Source of the DNA: Vibrio sp. NTOU-M3
Lineage (GTDB): Bacteria; Pseudomonadota; Gammaproteobacteria; Enterobacterales; Vibrionaceae
Length of the DNA stretch: 64,000 nucleotides
Assembly: GCF_040869035.1 (NCBI RefSeq)
Contig: NZ_CP162100.1
Span: forward strand, 2,418,001 to 2,482,000
Direction of reading: 5' to 3'
Positions 18,821-28,490 of the stretch are shown here, one piece after another. Positions within the stretch are counted from its first letter, which is position 1. The number at the start of each line of letters is the position of its first letter. Position numbers and translations under genes: made by a program. The notes beneath the pieces were generated by a model. The model saw only the letters and a program-made list of their open reading frames with translations, made no database searches and had not been told where the DNA came from.

Positions 18821-18964
18821 CCCTTACTCACAAACAAAAATAATGTTGTTTGCTTCATCTATGCCACATAGATAAGGGCAGCAAATGGGTTTTCAAGGGA
18901 GGAAGTGAAAAAAAATGTGTTTTTTTCGCTGAAAAGAACCAGTGAGGCGTTTAACCTCGCTTTT

Positions 18965-18983
18965 AATGAGAATGAGTTGCAAA
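18965..18983. promoter_or_regulatory. Fur-box-like sequence
   Basis: AATGAGAATGAGTTGCAAA resembles the left half of a Fur box (AATGAGAATGA) with a weaker right half. No convincing gene starts beside it. Confidence 0.25.
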
Positions 18984-19160
18984 TTATGCACTTGCTTGTA
19001 CTGGTTTTACTGATATGGCTCCTGCATTATCTACTTAATCTTCGGATTTTGTAAAACTACATCCGCTACCGCATGACCCATCATACGAGATAAACCACGG
19101 AACATATTTTCAGAACAATCCGTCGACCTTTGTAATACCTTACTGCCCGTTTAGAAAAGA

Positions 19161-19183
19161 AAAGGGAGGCCAAGCCTCCCTTT
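19161..19183 (-). terminator. Terminator after grpE
   Basis: AAAGGGAGGC / GCCTCCCTTT, 10-bp stem with a 3-base loop, followed by TTCTTTTC on the minus strand. Confidence 0.9.
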
Positions 19184-19203
19184 CAATGCATTTGTAATGC
19201 GGG

Positions 19204-19812
19204 TTATTTCGCTACCATGACCATTGCAGGGCGAATAACACGGCCATTCAACTCATAGCCTTTTTGCATCACAAACATAACTGTGTTTGATTCGTGATCA
19301 GGGCTTTCTTGGATAGACATTGCTTGATGCAATTCTGGGTTAAATGTTTCACCTTCAGGATTAATCTCTTTCAGACCAAACTTTGCCACTGTGTCGACAA
19401 AGGTTTTGTGCGTTAGCTCAACACCTTCAAGTAACGGCTTAACCACTTCCGCTTCCGTATCAGCAGCTTGAATCGCACGCTCTAGGTTATCGATTACTGG
19501 CAGCAATTCTTCAGCAAACTTATTTAAAGCGTATTTGCGTGCCTTGTCGATTTCCTGCTCGGTACGACGACGCATGTTCTCTACTTCCGCTTTCGCACGA
19601 AGTACTGCGTCTTGTTGATCTTTTACTTTGGCTTCACTAGAAAGCAATGCTGCTTCTAGTTGAGCAATTTTGCTTTCTTGGTCATCAATTTCAACATCAA
19701 GACCTTCGTTCCATTCGATATCAGCCTCACTACCGACAGCCTCGACATCTTGCTCTGTCGTTTCAGCTTGCTGTTGTAGCTCTTCTTCTTTAACTTTGTT
19801 TTCTTCGCTCAT
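19204..19812 (-). CDS. grpE: GrpE, nucleotide-exchange factor of DnaK
   Basis: Releases ADP from DnaK. 202 residues: acidic, coiled N-terminal ~85 residues, long paired helices ([21 protein letters not shown] near 78-98), and the C-terminal beta wing that contacts DnaK ([11 protein letters not shown] end). ATG 19812 has GGAG six bases upstream. A longer in-frame extension to 19836 lacks support. It is transcribed separately from dnaK, from a sigma-32 promoter next to nadK. Confidence 0.96.
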   Translation of the reverse strand: MSEENKVKEEELQQQAETTEQDVEAVGSEADIEWNEGLDVEIDDQESKIAQLEAALLSSEAKVKDQQDAVLRAKAEVENMRRRTEQEIDKARKYALNKFAEELLPVIDNLERAIQAADTEAEVVKPLLEGVELTHKTFVDTVAKFGLKEINPEGETFNPELHQAMSIQESPDHESNTVMFVMQKGYELNGRVIRPAMVMVAK

Positions 19813-19911
19813 GATATCTCCAGAATTCAACTCCATGCATATCTATAGCCATTCACGTTTATTGGGCCTAGATACATAAAAATTCGCATATTTAGCTAAC
19901 TTGCCATTATT

Positions 19912-19937
19912 ATGGGGATGAAGACTGCCGATTCAAG
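19912..19937 (-). promoter_or_regulatory. Sigma-32 heat-shock promoter of grpE
   Basis: On the minus strand CTTGAA (19937-19932), 14 bases, then CCCCAT (19917-19912) followed by AA. This is a near-consensus sigma-32 promoter about 100 bases before the grpE ATG and just upstream of divergent nadK. Confidence 0.8.
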
Positions 19938-19958
19938 CCTATTTCGTGTGGAAAATCT

Positions 19959-20843
19959 ATGAAAAAACCTTTTGAAGTGATCGCTATCATTGGCAAACCA
20001 CGTGATCAGCAAGCCATTCAAACACATCGAGAGCTTTATGCCTGGTTAACAGAACAAAACTATCAAGTATTTATTGATGACCGACTCAAAGAAATACTCG
20101 ACGATATACCAGCCGATCGCTTTGCAAGTTTAATCGAACTTGGTCACAGTGCTGATCTTGGTATCGTTGTTGGTGGTGACGGTAATATGCTTGGTGCTGC
20201 ACGAGTTCTCTCAAGATTTGATATCTCGGTCATCGGTGTCAACCGAGGAAACTTGGGCTTTCTAACTGACTTAGATCCCGACGACTTTCAAACGGCTTTG
20301 TTAGACGTACTATCAGGTAATTTTCTTGAAGAAGAGCGATTTTTGCTCGAAACAGAAATTCACCGCCATGACCAAGTGAAAAGCCATAATGCCGCGCTGA
20401 ATGAAGCCGTCCTTCACCCAGGACAAATCGCTCACATGATTGAGTTCGAAGTATATATCGACGATAGCTTTGCATTTTCACAGCGTTCTGATGGCATTAT
20501 TGTTTCAACCCCAACCGGTTCAACGGCTTATTCCCTCTCCGGAGGTGGGCCAATTTTATCTCCAAGCCTCAACGCGATTACCATCGTCCCTATGTTCCCG
20601 CATACGCTTTCAAGCCGACCAATCGTAGTCGACGGCAAACGCAGAATTAAATTGATCGTTTCACCAGATAATCGCGGAACTCAAGAAGTAAGCTGTGATG
20701 GACAAGTCTCCCTTCCAGTCTCTCCGGGTGATGAGATCCATATTTACCAAAGCCCTAACGTACTCAAACTTATCCACCCCAAAGACTACAGTTATTATCA
20801 TGTGCTCCGAAATAAACTCGGATGGTCAAGCAAACTGTTCTGA
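19959..20843 (+). CDS. nadK: NAD kinase
   Basis: Phosphorylates NAD to NADP in the cytosol. 294 residues, typical length. Motif GGDGNML (~72-78) is the catalytic diphosphate-binding loop. NEAVLH and the SPTGSTAY-type loop ([16 protein letters not shown]) are intact, as is a C-terminal beta domain. It is divergent from grpE, which places its promoter beside the heat-shock promoter. A terminator separates it from recN. Confidence 0.96.
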   Translation: MKKPFEVIAIIGKPRDQQAIQTHRELYAWLTEQNYQVFIDDRLKEILDDIPADRFASLIELGHSADLGIVVGGDGNMLGAARVLSRFDISVIGVNRGNLGFLTDLDPDDFQTALLDVLSGNFLEEERFLLETEIHRHDQVKSHNAALNEAVLHPGQIAHMIEFEVYIDDSFAFSQRSDGIIVSTPTGSTAYSLSGGGPILSPSLNAITIVPMFPHTLSSRPIVVDGKRRIKLIVSPDNRGTQEVSCDGQVSLPVSPGDEIHIYQSPNVLKLIHPKDYSYYHVLRNKLGWSSKLF

Positions 20844-20858
20844 CTTGCAATAGACACT

Positions 20859-20893
20859 TTAAGGGCTGGCAACCATGCTGGCCCTTTTTGTTT
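20859..20893 (+). terminator. Terminator after nadK
   Basis: AAGGGC / GCCCTT outer stem with an inner GCA/TGC stem, then TTTGTTTTT. Confidence 0.82.
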
Positions 20894-20952
20894 TTATTCA
20901 CTTCATATTTAAACAACCTGACTCTGCTCACAAAATTTTTCACACTTACCTT

Positions 20953-20972
20953 TACTGTATAAAGAAACAGTA
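20953..20972. promoter_or_regulatory. LexA (SOS) box 1 of recN
   Basis: TACTGTATAAAGAAACAGTA: CTGT-N8-ACAG core with perfect flanking TA on both sides, 48 bases before the recN ATG. It overlaps a likely promoter (TTTACT ... TATACT, 16-base spacing). Confidence 0.9.
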
Positions 20973-20974
20973 TA

Positions 20975-20994
20975 TACTATTTTCTTATACAGTA
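20975..20994. promoter_or_regulatory. LexA (SOS) box 2 of recN, degenerate
   Basis: TACTATTTTCTTATACAGTA. The left half is CTAT instead of CTGT and the right half is perfect. It starts 22 bases after box 1, about two helical turns, which allows cooperative LexA binding. Confidence 0.7.
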
Positions 20995-21019
20995 TTGTTC
21001 ATTTAGACAGGTACATAAA

Positions 21020-22684
21020 ATGCTGGCTCATTTAAGTGTTAATAATTTTGCGATTGTTAAGTCTTTACAACTCGAACTCCTACAAGGTATGACCACCATT
21101 ACGGGAGAAACTGGCGCAGGTAAATCGATAGCAATTGATGCTCTTGGTTTGTGCTTAGGAGGAAGAGCTGAAGCCAGTATGGTTCGCCAAGGCGAAGAAA
21201 AAACAGAAGTCAGTGCCGCATTTTTGTTAGATAGCAATATTCACGCAACGCGTTGGCTGGAAGACAATGACTTACTCGATGGTAACGATTGCATTTTACG
21301 TCGCATCATCAGCAAAGAAGGCCGTTCACGAGCTTTCATTAACGGCAGTCCCGTTCCTCTCTCTCAATTAAAATCGTTGGGACAGTTATTAATTAATATT
21401 CATGGTCAGCATGCTCATCATCAGTTGATGAAAAGTGAATACCAAATGGCCATGCTTGATCAATATGCTGGCCATAGCAATTTGCTCAAAAACACTCGTA
21501 ACACCTACCAGGTTTGGCGACAAGCAGACAATAACCTCAAGCAGCTTAAAGAAAACAGCGCCGCCAATCTCGCGCAAAAGCAATTGCTGGAGTATCAGAT
21601 CAAAGAGCTCAACGAGCTGTCACTGGGCGAGGAAGAATATGAACAACTCGAACAAGAACACAAACGCCTCTCTAACAGCGGTGAACTCGCCTCTAGCTGT
21701 CAACAAGCCATCGAACTTATATACGAAGGTGAAGAAGTTAATGCGCTTGGTGTTTTGCAATCAGCCAATCACACCTTAATCCAATTAGCAGAATTAGACC
21801 CAGTACTAGCAGAGCTGCCGAATATGCTCTCAGAAGCAATTATCCAAATCGAAGAAGCCAACAACGAACTGCGCAATTATCTCGACAGCATTGATGTTGA
21901 TCCAGCTCGGATGGTCTACGTAGAAGAACGCTTCTCAAAGCTAATGGCCATTGCTCGCAAGCATAATGTCTTACCCGATGAGTTATATCAGCACCATCAA
22001 AGTCTACTTGAGCAAATTGAAGCGTTGGATTGCTCTGATGAACGACTAGCAGAGCTTGAACAAGAGGTTGAAAAGCAATATCAAAACTTTATTGCTTCTG
22101 CAGATAAGCTGCATAAATCACGCAGCCGCTACGCGAAAGAACTCAACAAGCTTATCTCAGCCAGCATGCACGAACTAAGCATGGAAAAGGCAAAATTCTG
22201 CATTGAAGTCGAGAAACAGAGCGAGCATCCTTCACCATTAGGATTGGATAGTGTTTGCTTCTTGGTCTCAACCAACCCAGGTCAACCCATGCAGCCAATT
22301 GCCAAAGTGGCTTCAGGGGGGGAACTTTCTCGTATTTCCCTAGCGATTCAAGTAATCACTGCGCAGAAAGTCGACACACCAAGCCTTATTTTTGATGAAG
22401 TGGATGTTGGTATCAGTGGCCCAACAGCAGCCGTCGTTGGAAAAATGCTACGAAAACTGGGCGAATCAACACAAGTATTGTGCGTAACTCACTTACCACA
22501 AGTTGCTGGCTGCGGTCATCAGCAGTTGTTTGTCGCAAAACAAACGAAAGCGGGTAAAACTGAAACTCAGATGAAAAAGCTTGATGATGACCAACGCGTA
22601 AGTGAATTAGCAAGGTTACTTGGAGGCAGTCAGATCACAGACTCCACACTTGCCAATGCGCGTGAACTGCTGTTCGCAGCCTAA
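21020..22684 (+). CDS. recN: RecN, SMC-like DNA double-strand break repair ATPase
   Basis: Acts early at double-strand breaks and holds DNA together for RecA repair. 554 residues: Walker [13 protein letters not shown] (~29-40), two coiled-coil arms (~155-365), ABC signature ASGGELSR (~433), and Walker [14 protein letters not shown] (~454). It is directly under two LexA boxes, so strong SOS induction is expected. It has its own promoter after the nadK terminator. Confidence 0.97.
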   Translation: MLAHLSVNNFAIVKSLQLELLQGMTTITGETGAGKSIAIDALGLCLGGRAEASMVRQGEEKTEVSAAFLLDSNIHATRWLEDNDLLDGNDCILRRIISKEGRSRAFINGSPVPLSQLKSLGQLLINIHGQHAHHQLMKSEYQMAMLDQYAGHSNLLKNTRNTYQVWRQADNNLKQLKENSAANLAQKQLLEYQIKELNELSLGEEEYEQLEQEHKRLSNSGELASSCQQAIELIYEGEEVNALGVLQSANHTLIQLAELDPVLAELPNMLSEAIIQIEEANNELRNYLDSIDVDPARMVYVEERFSKLMAIARKHNVLPDELYQHHQSLLEQIEALDCSDERLAELEQEVEKQYQNFIASADKLHKSRSRYAKELNKLISASMHELSMEKAKFCIEVEKQSEHPSPLGLDSVCFLVSTNPGQPMQPIAKVASGGELSRISLAIQVITAQKVDTPSLIFDEVDVGISGPTAAVVGKMLRKLGESTQVLCVTHLPQVAGCGHQQLFVAKQTKAGKTETQMKKLDDDQRVSELARLLGGSQITDSTLANARELLFAA

Positions 22685-22854
22685 ATCCATAGTGAACTGA
22701 AAGTTCCTTTAATGAAGATTTTAGACTCGACTTTGCAACCAAATTCAAAAATCATGGTCTGAAACAATTCAAAACAGCGGGAACTTTTTACTTTATCGCC
22801 CCGCTTGTTTATTATCAGCCGAGTTTTGACATTATTAGTAACAAGAATTTGAGT

Positions 22855-23214
22855 ATGCAATTAAAGAAATGGCTTATCGCAGTACCATTAGCAATGACAA
22901 TGCTAACTGGGTGCTCACTGCTAGAAAAATTGGTTTATCGTATTGATATCAATCAGGGTAACTATGTTGAGCAAGACGCTGTCGACAAGCTAAAGTTTGG
23001 CATGACAAAAGAGCAAGTTCGCTACGTGATGGGCTCACCAATGCTCATTGAAAACGGCTACCCAGATACTTGGTACTACATTTATCACCACACTGAAGGC
23101 CACAACGACTCTATTCAGAAGAACCTAATCGTTAACTTTAACGCTCAAGGTCAACTCGTGAAAGTGAATGGGGATTTTACTGCGAGTGAGCAGTTCTTTG
23201 AGGGAATCAACTAA
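22855..23214 (+). CDS. bamE: BamE (SmpA), outer-membrane assembly lipoprotein
   Basis: Small lipoprotein of the BAM complex that inserts beta-barrel proteins. 119 residues with lipobox LTGC (Cys20), then the BamE fold ([23 protein letters not shown]). A TTG two codons earlier (22849) is an alternative start. ATG 22855 is taken. A GGAACTT about 70 bases upstream (22780-22786) resembles a sigma-E -35, but no good -10 partner is visible. Confidence 0.94.
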   Translation: MQLKKWLIAVPLAMTMLTGCSLLEKLVYRIDINQGNYVEQDAVDKLKFGMTKEQVRYVMGSPMLIENGYPDTWYYIYHHTEGHNDSIQKNLIVNFNAQGQLVKVNGDFTASEQFFEGIN

Positions 23215-23240
23215 GCCATATCCAGTGATGTATTGATGAA

Positions 23241-23264
23241 AAAGGCTCGCAATTGCGAGCCTTT
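23241..23264. terminator. Bidirectional terminator between bamE and rnfH
   Basis: AAAGGCTCGC / GCGAGCCTTT, a 10-bp perfect stem with loop AATT, between convergent genes. Confidence 0.9.
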
Positions 23265-23278
23265 GTTATATTTAGTGT

Positions 23279-23638
23279 TCAGTCATCATCAGCTTTACGT
23301 AACGGGTTTTGCTTACCTCCTGTTACAGGGTCAGCATTGCCAGACAATTTGGCTTGCTCTGCACGTTTGCGACGAATCTCTTTTGGATCGGCAAGCAGTG
23401 GACGATAAATCTCGATTCGATCTCTGTCTCGCACTGTTGCATTTAACTTAACATTGCGACTAAATACCCCGACTTTATTTACCTTTAAATCGATTTCAGG
23501 GTAGAGCGACAATACACCTGATTGTTCAATGATCTCTTCCACTGTCATTGCATTGTTCACAACCAAAGTAAATACTCTCTGTTCCTGTGGAAGTGCATAC
23601 ACCACCTCAACGTGGATCATTTCCGATTCAATCGTCAT
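23279..23638 (-). CDS. rnfH: RnfH-family ubiquitin-like protein
   Basis: 119 residues. Residues ~7-95 form a beta-grasp (ubiquitin-like) domain ending in the typical [15 protein letters not shown] block, followed by a basic tail. The role is unclear. E. coli RnfH (YfjF) is encoded beside ratA as here. Its ATG overlaps the ratA stop (TAATG), so the two are co-translated. A second in-frame ATG lies six codons in. Confidence 0.9.
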   Translation of the reverse strand: MTIESEMIHVEVVYALPQEQRVFTLVVNNAMTVEEIIEQSGVLSLYPEIDLKVNKVGVFSRNVKLNATVRDRDRIEIYRPLLADPKEIRRKRAEQAKLSGNADPVTGGKQNPLRKADDD

Positions 23639-24069
23639 TATGCATATACCATTTTTGCGCGTTTTGTAAACGCGTTTACCATATTGCTCGTCAACTCGTT
23701 AAAAATTTTGCCAAACGCCATTTCAATCATCTTGCTAGAAAACTCAAACTCAAGCTTCAATTCAACTTTACAAGCCTGATCATCTAACGCCGTGAAAAAC
23801 CAACCACCCTTTAGGGTTTTAAACGGACCATCAACCAAATTCATTAAAATTGCTTCACCGCTAACCAGCTCATTTGACGTTGTAAACGTTTTGCTTATGC
23901 CCGCTTTAGAAACATCTACCGAAGCAACCATACCGCTGTCAGATGACTCAATTACACGACTACCAGAGCACCCTGGCAGAAACTCGGGGTAGCTGGCAAC
24001 ATCATTGACTAAATTGAACATCTGCTCTGCACTAAAAGAGACTAAGGCAGAACGGCTCACTTGCTTCAT
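23638..24069 (-). CDS. ratA: RatA, START-like (COQ10 family) protein
   Basis: 143 residues, full-length polyketide-cyclase/COQ10-type START fold, with conserved [25 protein letters not shown] at the start (residues 10-34) and [10 protein letters not shown] in the middle. E. coli RatA was reported to bind 50S subunits and block subunit joining. The family also binds ubiquinone. Which role applies here is not shown by sequence. It is divergent from smpB, as in most gammaproteobacteria. Confidence 0.92.
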   Translation of the reverse strand: MKQVSRSALVSFSAEQMFNLVNDVASYPEFLPGCSGSRVIESSDSGMVASVDVSKAGISKTFTTSNELVSGEAILMNLVDGPFKTLKGGWFFTALDDQACKVELKLEFEFSSKMIEMAFGKIFNELTSNMVNAFTKRAKMVYA

Positions 24070-24187
24070 AAATACTCCTCAATCCTGATTCACAAACTTC
24101 AGGTGTGGCACAATTTTACTTTTATTTGCACTGAGCGCAAACAAAGGGATTTGCTAAGCCCTTTATGCGCCGTATAATGCAGCCATT

Positions 24188-24673
24188 ATGGCAAAGAAAA
24201 AATCGAAACAAAAAGCGGGTAGCAATACCATCGCTCTTAACAAGAAAGCTCGCCACGAATATTTTATCGACGATGAAATTGAAGCTGGTATGGAGCTACA
24301 AGGCTGGGAAGTTAAGTCACTTCGTCAGGGTAAAGCTAACATCGCGGAAAGCTACGTCTTTATGCGTGACGGTGAAGCCTTTGTGAGTGGCATGACCATT
24401 ACTCCATTAAACCAGGCATCGACACACGTAGTTGCAAACCCAACACGTGTTCGTAAACTGCTGCTTAGTCGTCGAGAACTCGATAACCTGCTTGGTCGCA
24501 TCAACCGTGAAGGTATGACACTGGCTGCGCTATCTCTTTACTGGTCGCGCTCTTGGGTGAAGATGAAAATTGGTGTTGCCAAAGGTAAAAAGCTGCACGA
24601 TAAACGTACTGATCTTAAAGAAAAAGATTGGGCTCGTGAGAAAGCACGAGTGATGAAGAGCTCACTGCGCTAA
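24188..24673 (+). CDS. smpB: SmpB, tmRNA-binding protein
   Basis: Essential partner of tmRNA in ribosome rescue. 161 residues: OB-like beta barrel ([22 protein letters not shown]), the KKLHDKR helix start and a basic C-terminal tail ([16 protein letters not shown]) that acts in the decoding centre. ssrA begins 67 bases downstream, so both halves of trans-translation are side by side. Confidence 0.97.
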   Translation: MAKKKSKQKAGSNTIALNKKARHEYFIDDEIEAGMELQGWEVKSLRQGKANIAESYVFMRDGEAFVSGMTITPLNQASTHVVANPTRVRKLLLSRRELDNLLGRINREGMTLAALSLYWSRSWVKMKIGVAKGKKLHDKRTDLKEKDWAREKARVMKSSLR

Positions 24674-24740
24674 TATTGAGCACTTAAACGCACAAGTCTA
24701 GACAGGTTATACTTTTCTGGTACTATGCGAAGAACACTTT

Positions 24741-25107
24741 GGGGCTGATTTAGGATTCGACAGGAATTTTGCAGTCTGAGGTGCATGCCGTGGGGCGGTT
24801 GGCCACGTAAAAAGCCGCAAAAAAATAGTCGCAAACGACGAAAACTACGCACTAGCAGCTTAATAACCTGCTCAGAGCTCTCTCGCCCTAGCTTCCGCAC
24901 GTAAGACGGGGACCAACGAGAGATCAAACCCAAACGCGCTAGCCCGGATTCTCCCGCCTGAGAGATGAACGGCGAATTATAATTCAGGATAGTCATTTAC
25001 TAGCGTGTCGGTTCGCAGGTACTTGGTGAATTTAAAGATCGACTAAGCATGTAGTACCAATGATGAATGGTTTTTGGACGCGGGTTCAACTCCCGCCAGC
25101 TCCACCA
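24741..25107 (+). ncRNA. ssrA: tmRNA (transfer-messenger RNA)
   Basis: Rescues stalled ribosomes and tags the nascent chain. The 5' end GGGGCTGATTTAGGATTCGA and the 3' end with T-arm GGGTTCAACTCCC and CCA (25105-25107) form the alanyl-tRNA-like part. The tag frame opens with GCA at 24831, encodes ANDENYALAA and ends with tandem TAATAA (24861-24866). Pseudoknot-forming blocks lie between. This tag is the one I know from Vibrio. A strong terminator follows. The 3' end is intact, and no duplicated copy of it is visible elsewhere in the window. Confidence 0.97.
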
Positions 25108-25116
25108 AACGTTTGG

Positions 25117-25146
25117 AAAGGGCCAACTCGAAAGAGTTGGCCCTTT
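25117..25146 (+). terminator. Terminator after ssrA
   Basis: AAAGGGCCAACTC / GAGTTGGCCCTTT, a 13-bp stem closed by a GAAA tetraloop, followed by TTG. Confidence 0.93.
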
Positions 25147-25171
25147 TTGTATTCTGTGTAACGAAGGAAAG

Positions 25172-25981
25172 TCAAAAAACCTTAACTGTTTTATAAGCAC
25201 ACAATGCACGAGCCCGCTCTTTCCCTTTTGGCTCTTGCTTAGCGTAGCAGTCGCGGTAGCTATCAACATATTGGGTAAACTGGGCAAAGGCTTCCTGCTT
25301 TGGCATCTTGAGTAACTGTTGTATGAAACGCCTTGAACCCACTTCAAAGTGCTGAGTATCAATGGGAGAATTCCAATCCCCTCCCCAAATCAAAAAACCA
25401 TGATGGGCAAATAATTCAACCACCTCTTCTGCCATTCCATTCCGCTTAAGTTCCTCTCTAGCGCGAAAATGGGCACGATTGACATACTGAGCCGCAGATT
25501 GAGGGGGAATAACCGTCATTTGTCCGTTGCTGTTAAACTCTAAAAACGGATTTTGAACAGGGTTAATGTCGATTGCTACGCCATAAGCATGCTTAGACCA
25601 ACTTCCGCCACCAGTGATCGGGCGGGCATTAAATGCACTACTGTTATTCGCCGCCATCGATGCATTATCATCTCCTTTAAACTCTCGCATTAAGCGGGCG
25701 GAATGCAAAGGAAACTGACGCTGTTTTAGCTCTGAAAAAATTTGCTCAACAGAAGGAGCAACGACATCCAGTACAATCATGTTGCCTTGCTTGGTTTCTC
25801 CAGCAAAGTTGATGAAATCAAAATCTACTTTGACTAAACGATCGCACCCAACAGGCGCACCCGCACTCAAGACTCCGTGTTTTGTCATCATTTCACACTG
25901 CCATTGCGAAATAGGAGCAATCTCAGCGTAATTAACATGGCTGAATAATAAAGCAACAAGACAAATAAACCCTTTTTTCAT
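25172..25981 (-). CDS. Secreted M15-type (VanY/endolysin-like) peptidase
   Basis: 269 residues with a signal peptide (MKKGFICLVALLFSHVNYA). The C-terminal half carries the M15 zinc pattern: SKHAYGVAIDIN (H and D ligands) and DTQHFE (second His), with WGGDWNSP before it. A likely role is cleavage of peptidoglycan stem peptides in the periplasm. Extensin-like or D,D/L,D-carboxypeptidase annotations are also possible. Start: ATG 25981; an 11-codon extension is not needed. It converges on ssrA and is the first gene of the variable region. Confidence 0.8.
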   Translation of the reverse strand: MKKGFICLVALLFSHVNYAEIAPISQWQCEMMTKHGVLSAGAPVGCDRLVKVDFDFINFAGETKQGNMIVLDVVAPSVEQIFSELKQRQFPLHSARLMREFKGDDNASMAANNSSAFNARPITGGGSWSKHAYGVAIDINPVQNPFLEFNSNGQMTVIPPQSAAQYVNRAHFRAREELKRNGMAEEVVELFAHHGFLIWGGDWNSPIDTQHFEVGSRRFIQQLLKMPKQEAFAQFTQYVDSYRDCYAKQEPKGKERARALCAYKTVKVF

Positions 25982-26215
25982 GATTTCACCCAAACAAATA
26001 TCATCAGGCGACACACTACTCGCTTTTTAAATGGGTTCAAAGAACACCCGAGTCATTTCAGATAAAAATGGTTCACTCTCTGCAATTTGAGAGACTCAGC
26101 CGCACTCTCTACGTCTCGTTTGGAAAAAATGTTGCACTTTAGTTAAATAGAATGAAAACTCTAAAATATCCATCTTTAAACAAGTCGATGCCTATCTAAA
26201 GTTAAGGAGTGCGTT

Positions 26216-26971
26216 TTGCTTGCTATTATTCGTCTATTCTTAGCGGCACTTTTTGTGGTCATTACCACATTGTCAGCGCTGTTATATTGTTTATTGAGCC
26301 CCCGAAATCCAAAGCATGTTCATACATTTTGTCGCTGGTTTAATCAGTTACATAAATTAGTTGGATTGCGCCTCATTAAAAGAGGGCTTGAACATGCTCC
26401 GACACCCGCAAACAGCGTATACATATCTAATCACCAAAGTGTGTTTGATTTTGTTACCGATCCGGGGATGCTACGCCCACGTACCGTATCATTGGGCAAG
26501 AGAGACCTGCTCTGGCTACCCTTTTTCGGTCAGTTGTATTGGATCACAGGTAATATTTTGATCAACCGAGAAAACAAAGCCAAAGCAAGAGACACTATAA
26601 AACAAGTGGTTGAAGCCATTCAGCAAAGGGACTTATCAGTCTGGGTTTACCCAGAAGGAACACGTAGTAAAGGACGCGGCCTATTACCGTTTAAAACGGG
26701 GGCGTTTCGTATGGTGATTGAAGCAGGCGTACCAATCACACCTATGTGTACCAGCACCACCCATCAAAAAATCCAGCTAAACCGCCGTGATAATGGTGTT
26801 GTGATAACCGAAATGTTAGCGCCTATTGATGTTTCTACATACAGCGTGAATGACGCACGCCTATTGGCAGATCGTTGCCATGCACTCATGGCAGCAAAAA
26901 TTGTGGAGTTAGATGAAGAAGTTGCGCGTATCGAAGCTCATAAAGAGCAAAAACTGAAAGAAGTAAAATAA
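26216..26971 (+). CDS. plsC: 1-acyl-sn-glycerol-3-phosphate acyltransferase (PlsC type)
   Basis: Makes phosphatidic acid in the inner membrane. 251 residues: N-terminal membrane helix (~3-25), catalytic NHQSVFD (HX4D, ~74-80), INRENKAK block, VYPEGTRSKG substrate motif (~143), and VPITPM. The start is TTG 26216 with AAGGAG seven bases upstream; no ATG precedes the conserved part. The C-terminus is a charged helix. Other PlsC homologues may exist elsewhere in the genome, so whether this is the housekeeping copy is open. Confidence 0.92.
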   Translation: MLAIIRLFLAALFVVITTLSALLYCLLSPRNPKHVHTFCRWFNQLHKLVGLRLIKRGLEHAPTPANSVYISNHQSVFDFVTDPGMLRPRTVSLGKRDLLWLPFFGQLYWITGNILINRENKAKARDTIKQVVEAIQQRDLSVWVYPEGTRSKGRGLLPFKTGAFRMVIEAGVPITPMCTSTTHQKIQLNRRDNGVVITEMLAPIDVSTYSVNDARLLADRCHALMAAKIVELDEEVARIEAHKEQKLKEVK

Positions 26972-27020
26972 CACTCTGATTTCACATTAATATATTAATA
27001 ACTTGCTCTTTGATACAAAG

Positions 27021-27051
27021 AAACCCGACCATGAATTTCATAGCCGGGTTT
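27021..27051. terminator. Bidirectional terminator between plsC and the peroxidase gene
   Basis: AAACCCG / CGGGTTT with an inner ATGA/TCAT stem, between convergent genes. Confidence 0.82.
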
Positions 27052-27086
27052 ACTCAGAGCCAAACAATGATAATTATCGAGCTGCT

Positions 27087-28490
27087 TTAGTTAAGCAATT
27101 TACCGTTGTATTCACCCGTTAAGGTTTTTAGGTATGCCGTAATCTTGTCTGTTTCCTGTTGGTTTAGCTCGACACCGACCTGATATTTTGCCATATCAAA
27201 AACCGCTTTCTCTAGCGTTTCTGCCTGACCATCATGAAAGTATGGCGCAGTCAACGCAACATTACGCAGAGTAGGTACTTTAAATCGGTGCTTGTCATTT
27301 TCTACTCGAGTGACATTGTAGCGCCCCATATCCACTTCCGTGACTTGACCGCGGTCAGCAAAATAATCGGCTTTCAGACCCATCACTTCAAAGCCTTCTC
27401 CTCCCATTGCTTCACCAACGTGGCAAGTGTCACATTTGTACTGCTTAAACAGTTGATAGCCTTCTAACTCTTGTTCAGTCAGTGCGTGCTTATCACCTTT
27501 CAGGTACTGGTCAAAACGGCTATTGGGTGTCGTAAGTGTCTTTTCGAACTCACTAATAGCCCCGGTGATCGTCGCTTGGTTAACCAGCCCACCGTAAACC
27601 TTGTCAAATTGTGCCTTTAGCGTCGAATCATCACTCAATTTTGCGATGATCTCACGCCAGTCTTGTGACCCCATTTCGATAGGATTCAAAGGAGGACCTC
27701 CCGCTTGCTCTTGCAGGTTATGAGCTCGGCCATCCCAAAATTGCAGACTGTTATACACTGCGTTGTAAACAGTAGGGGCATTAATCGGCCCCTTAGCACC
27801 TTTAATGCCAGAAGACGTAGTTAAGTGATCCACTCCCCCAGCCTCCAAACGGTGGCAACTTGCGCAAGACAAGGTGTTATCCCCAGAAAGGCGCGTGTCA
27901 TGATAAAGCGCTTTACCTAGTGCAACTTTGTCTTTATCGACATCGAACTGCGTATAAATTGGTTGTACTGGTTCACGCTTAAACTCAACTGAAGCCGGAG
28001 AATTCGCGTGGCGTTGCAAACGTTTTTCAGCAACCCAACCAAGTAAAATTTGGCGTTCTTCTTCAGATAAGTCAGAGCGCCAATGCATTGATAGATAGGC
28101 TTTGGGAGGCATTGAACCATCTTGTAACACACCTTCAATTTTCGCGAGTGCAACTTCTGAAACCTGCTCTTGAGCATGAACTTGTTCCAATACTGGCTTA
28201 AGTTGAAAATGGCGTAACCCTTGAGCAACATCATGTTCCATCAAACTCTTCGCGACAGGGAAGTTAGCGTAAAATGGCATCGGGCTGTTTGGTGTATGGC
28301 AGTAACTGCACCCATTATCTGAGAGAACCTTCATAGCCCGATAATCCAAACTCGTTTCAGAAAGTTGAGAATACGTTGAGAGCTTAGACATCGCGAGTTG
28401 TTGATCAGATTTATCAACAAAAGCGACGGTAGATAAATATCCAATGATGCCAAGGCTGACTGCTCCCAGCGCAAATAGTTTTTTATTCAT
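27087..28490 (-). CDS. ccp: Tri-haem cytochrome c peroxidase (YhjA/Ccp type)
   Basis: Periplasmic enzyme reducing hydrogen peroxide with electrons from the quinol/cytochrome pool. 467 residues with an N-terminal membrane anchor (~8-24). Three CxxCH haem sites: CSYCH (~60), CASCH (~208), CDTCH (~355). Two-haem CcpA/MauG-type enzymes have only the last two. The extra N-terminal haem matches E. coli YhjA, which can support peroxide-dependent anaerobic respiration. GGAGG precedes ATG 28490. A perfect FNR site lies 193 bases upstream, which agrees with oxygen-limited expression. Confidence 0.92.
   Translation of the reverse strand: MNKKLFALGAVSLGIIGYLSTVAFVDKSDQQLAMSKLSTYSQLSETSLDYRAMKVLSDNGCSYCHTPNSPMPFYANFPVAKSLMEHDVAQGLRHFQLKPVLEQVHAQEQVSEVALAKIEGVLQDGSMPPKAYLSMHWRSDLSEEERQILLGWVAEKRLQRHANSPASVEFKREPVQPIYTQFDVDKDKVALGKALYHDTRLSGDNTLSCASCHRLEAGGVDHLTTSSGIKGAKGPINAPTVYNAVYNSLQFWDGRAHNLQEQAGGPPLNPIEMGSQDWREIIAKLSDDSTLKAQFDKVYGGLVNQATITGAISEFEKTLTTPNSRFDQYLKGDKHALTEQELEGYQLFKQYKCDTCHVGEAMGGEGFEVMGLKADYFADRGQVTEVDMGRYNVTRVENDKHRFKVPTLRNVALTAPYFHDGQAETLEKAVFDMAKYQVGVELNQQETDKITAYLKTLTGEYNGKLLN

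Larger units (their letters stand above)
18747..19203. other. 457-base gene-free stretch between dnaK and grpE
   Basis: Holds the dnaK sigma-32 promoter, a Fur-box-like sequence, and the grpE terminator at its far end. Two tiny ORFs occur without ribosome sites: 18986-19054 plus (22 codons, hydrophobic, MHLLVLVLL) and 19031-19105 minus (24 codons, MFRGLSRMMGHAVADVV). Neither is convincing as a gene. The stretch could hold a decayed gene or a small RNA. Confidence 0.4.

Noticed and set aside
22780..22786. GGAACTT as a sigma-E -35 for bamE
   Set aside because: The -35 is exact but no TCTGA/TCAAA-type -10 sits 15-17 bases downstream, so I mention it only in the bamE entry.
25117..25146. ssrA-adjacent inverted repeat as an attachment site
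   Set aside because: It has GAAA loop and stem of a terminator and no second copy of the sequence is seen.
25000..25362. 120-codon minus frame across the ssrA 3' end
   Set aside because: It overlaps the tmRNA acceptor part, its terminator and the M15-like gene.
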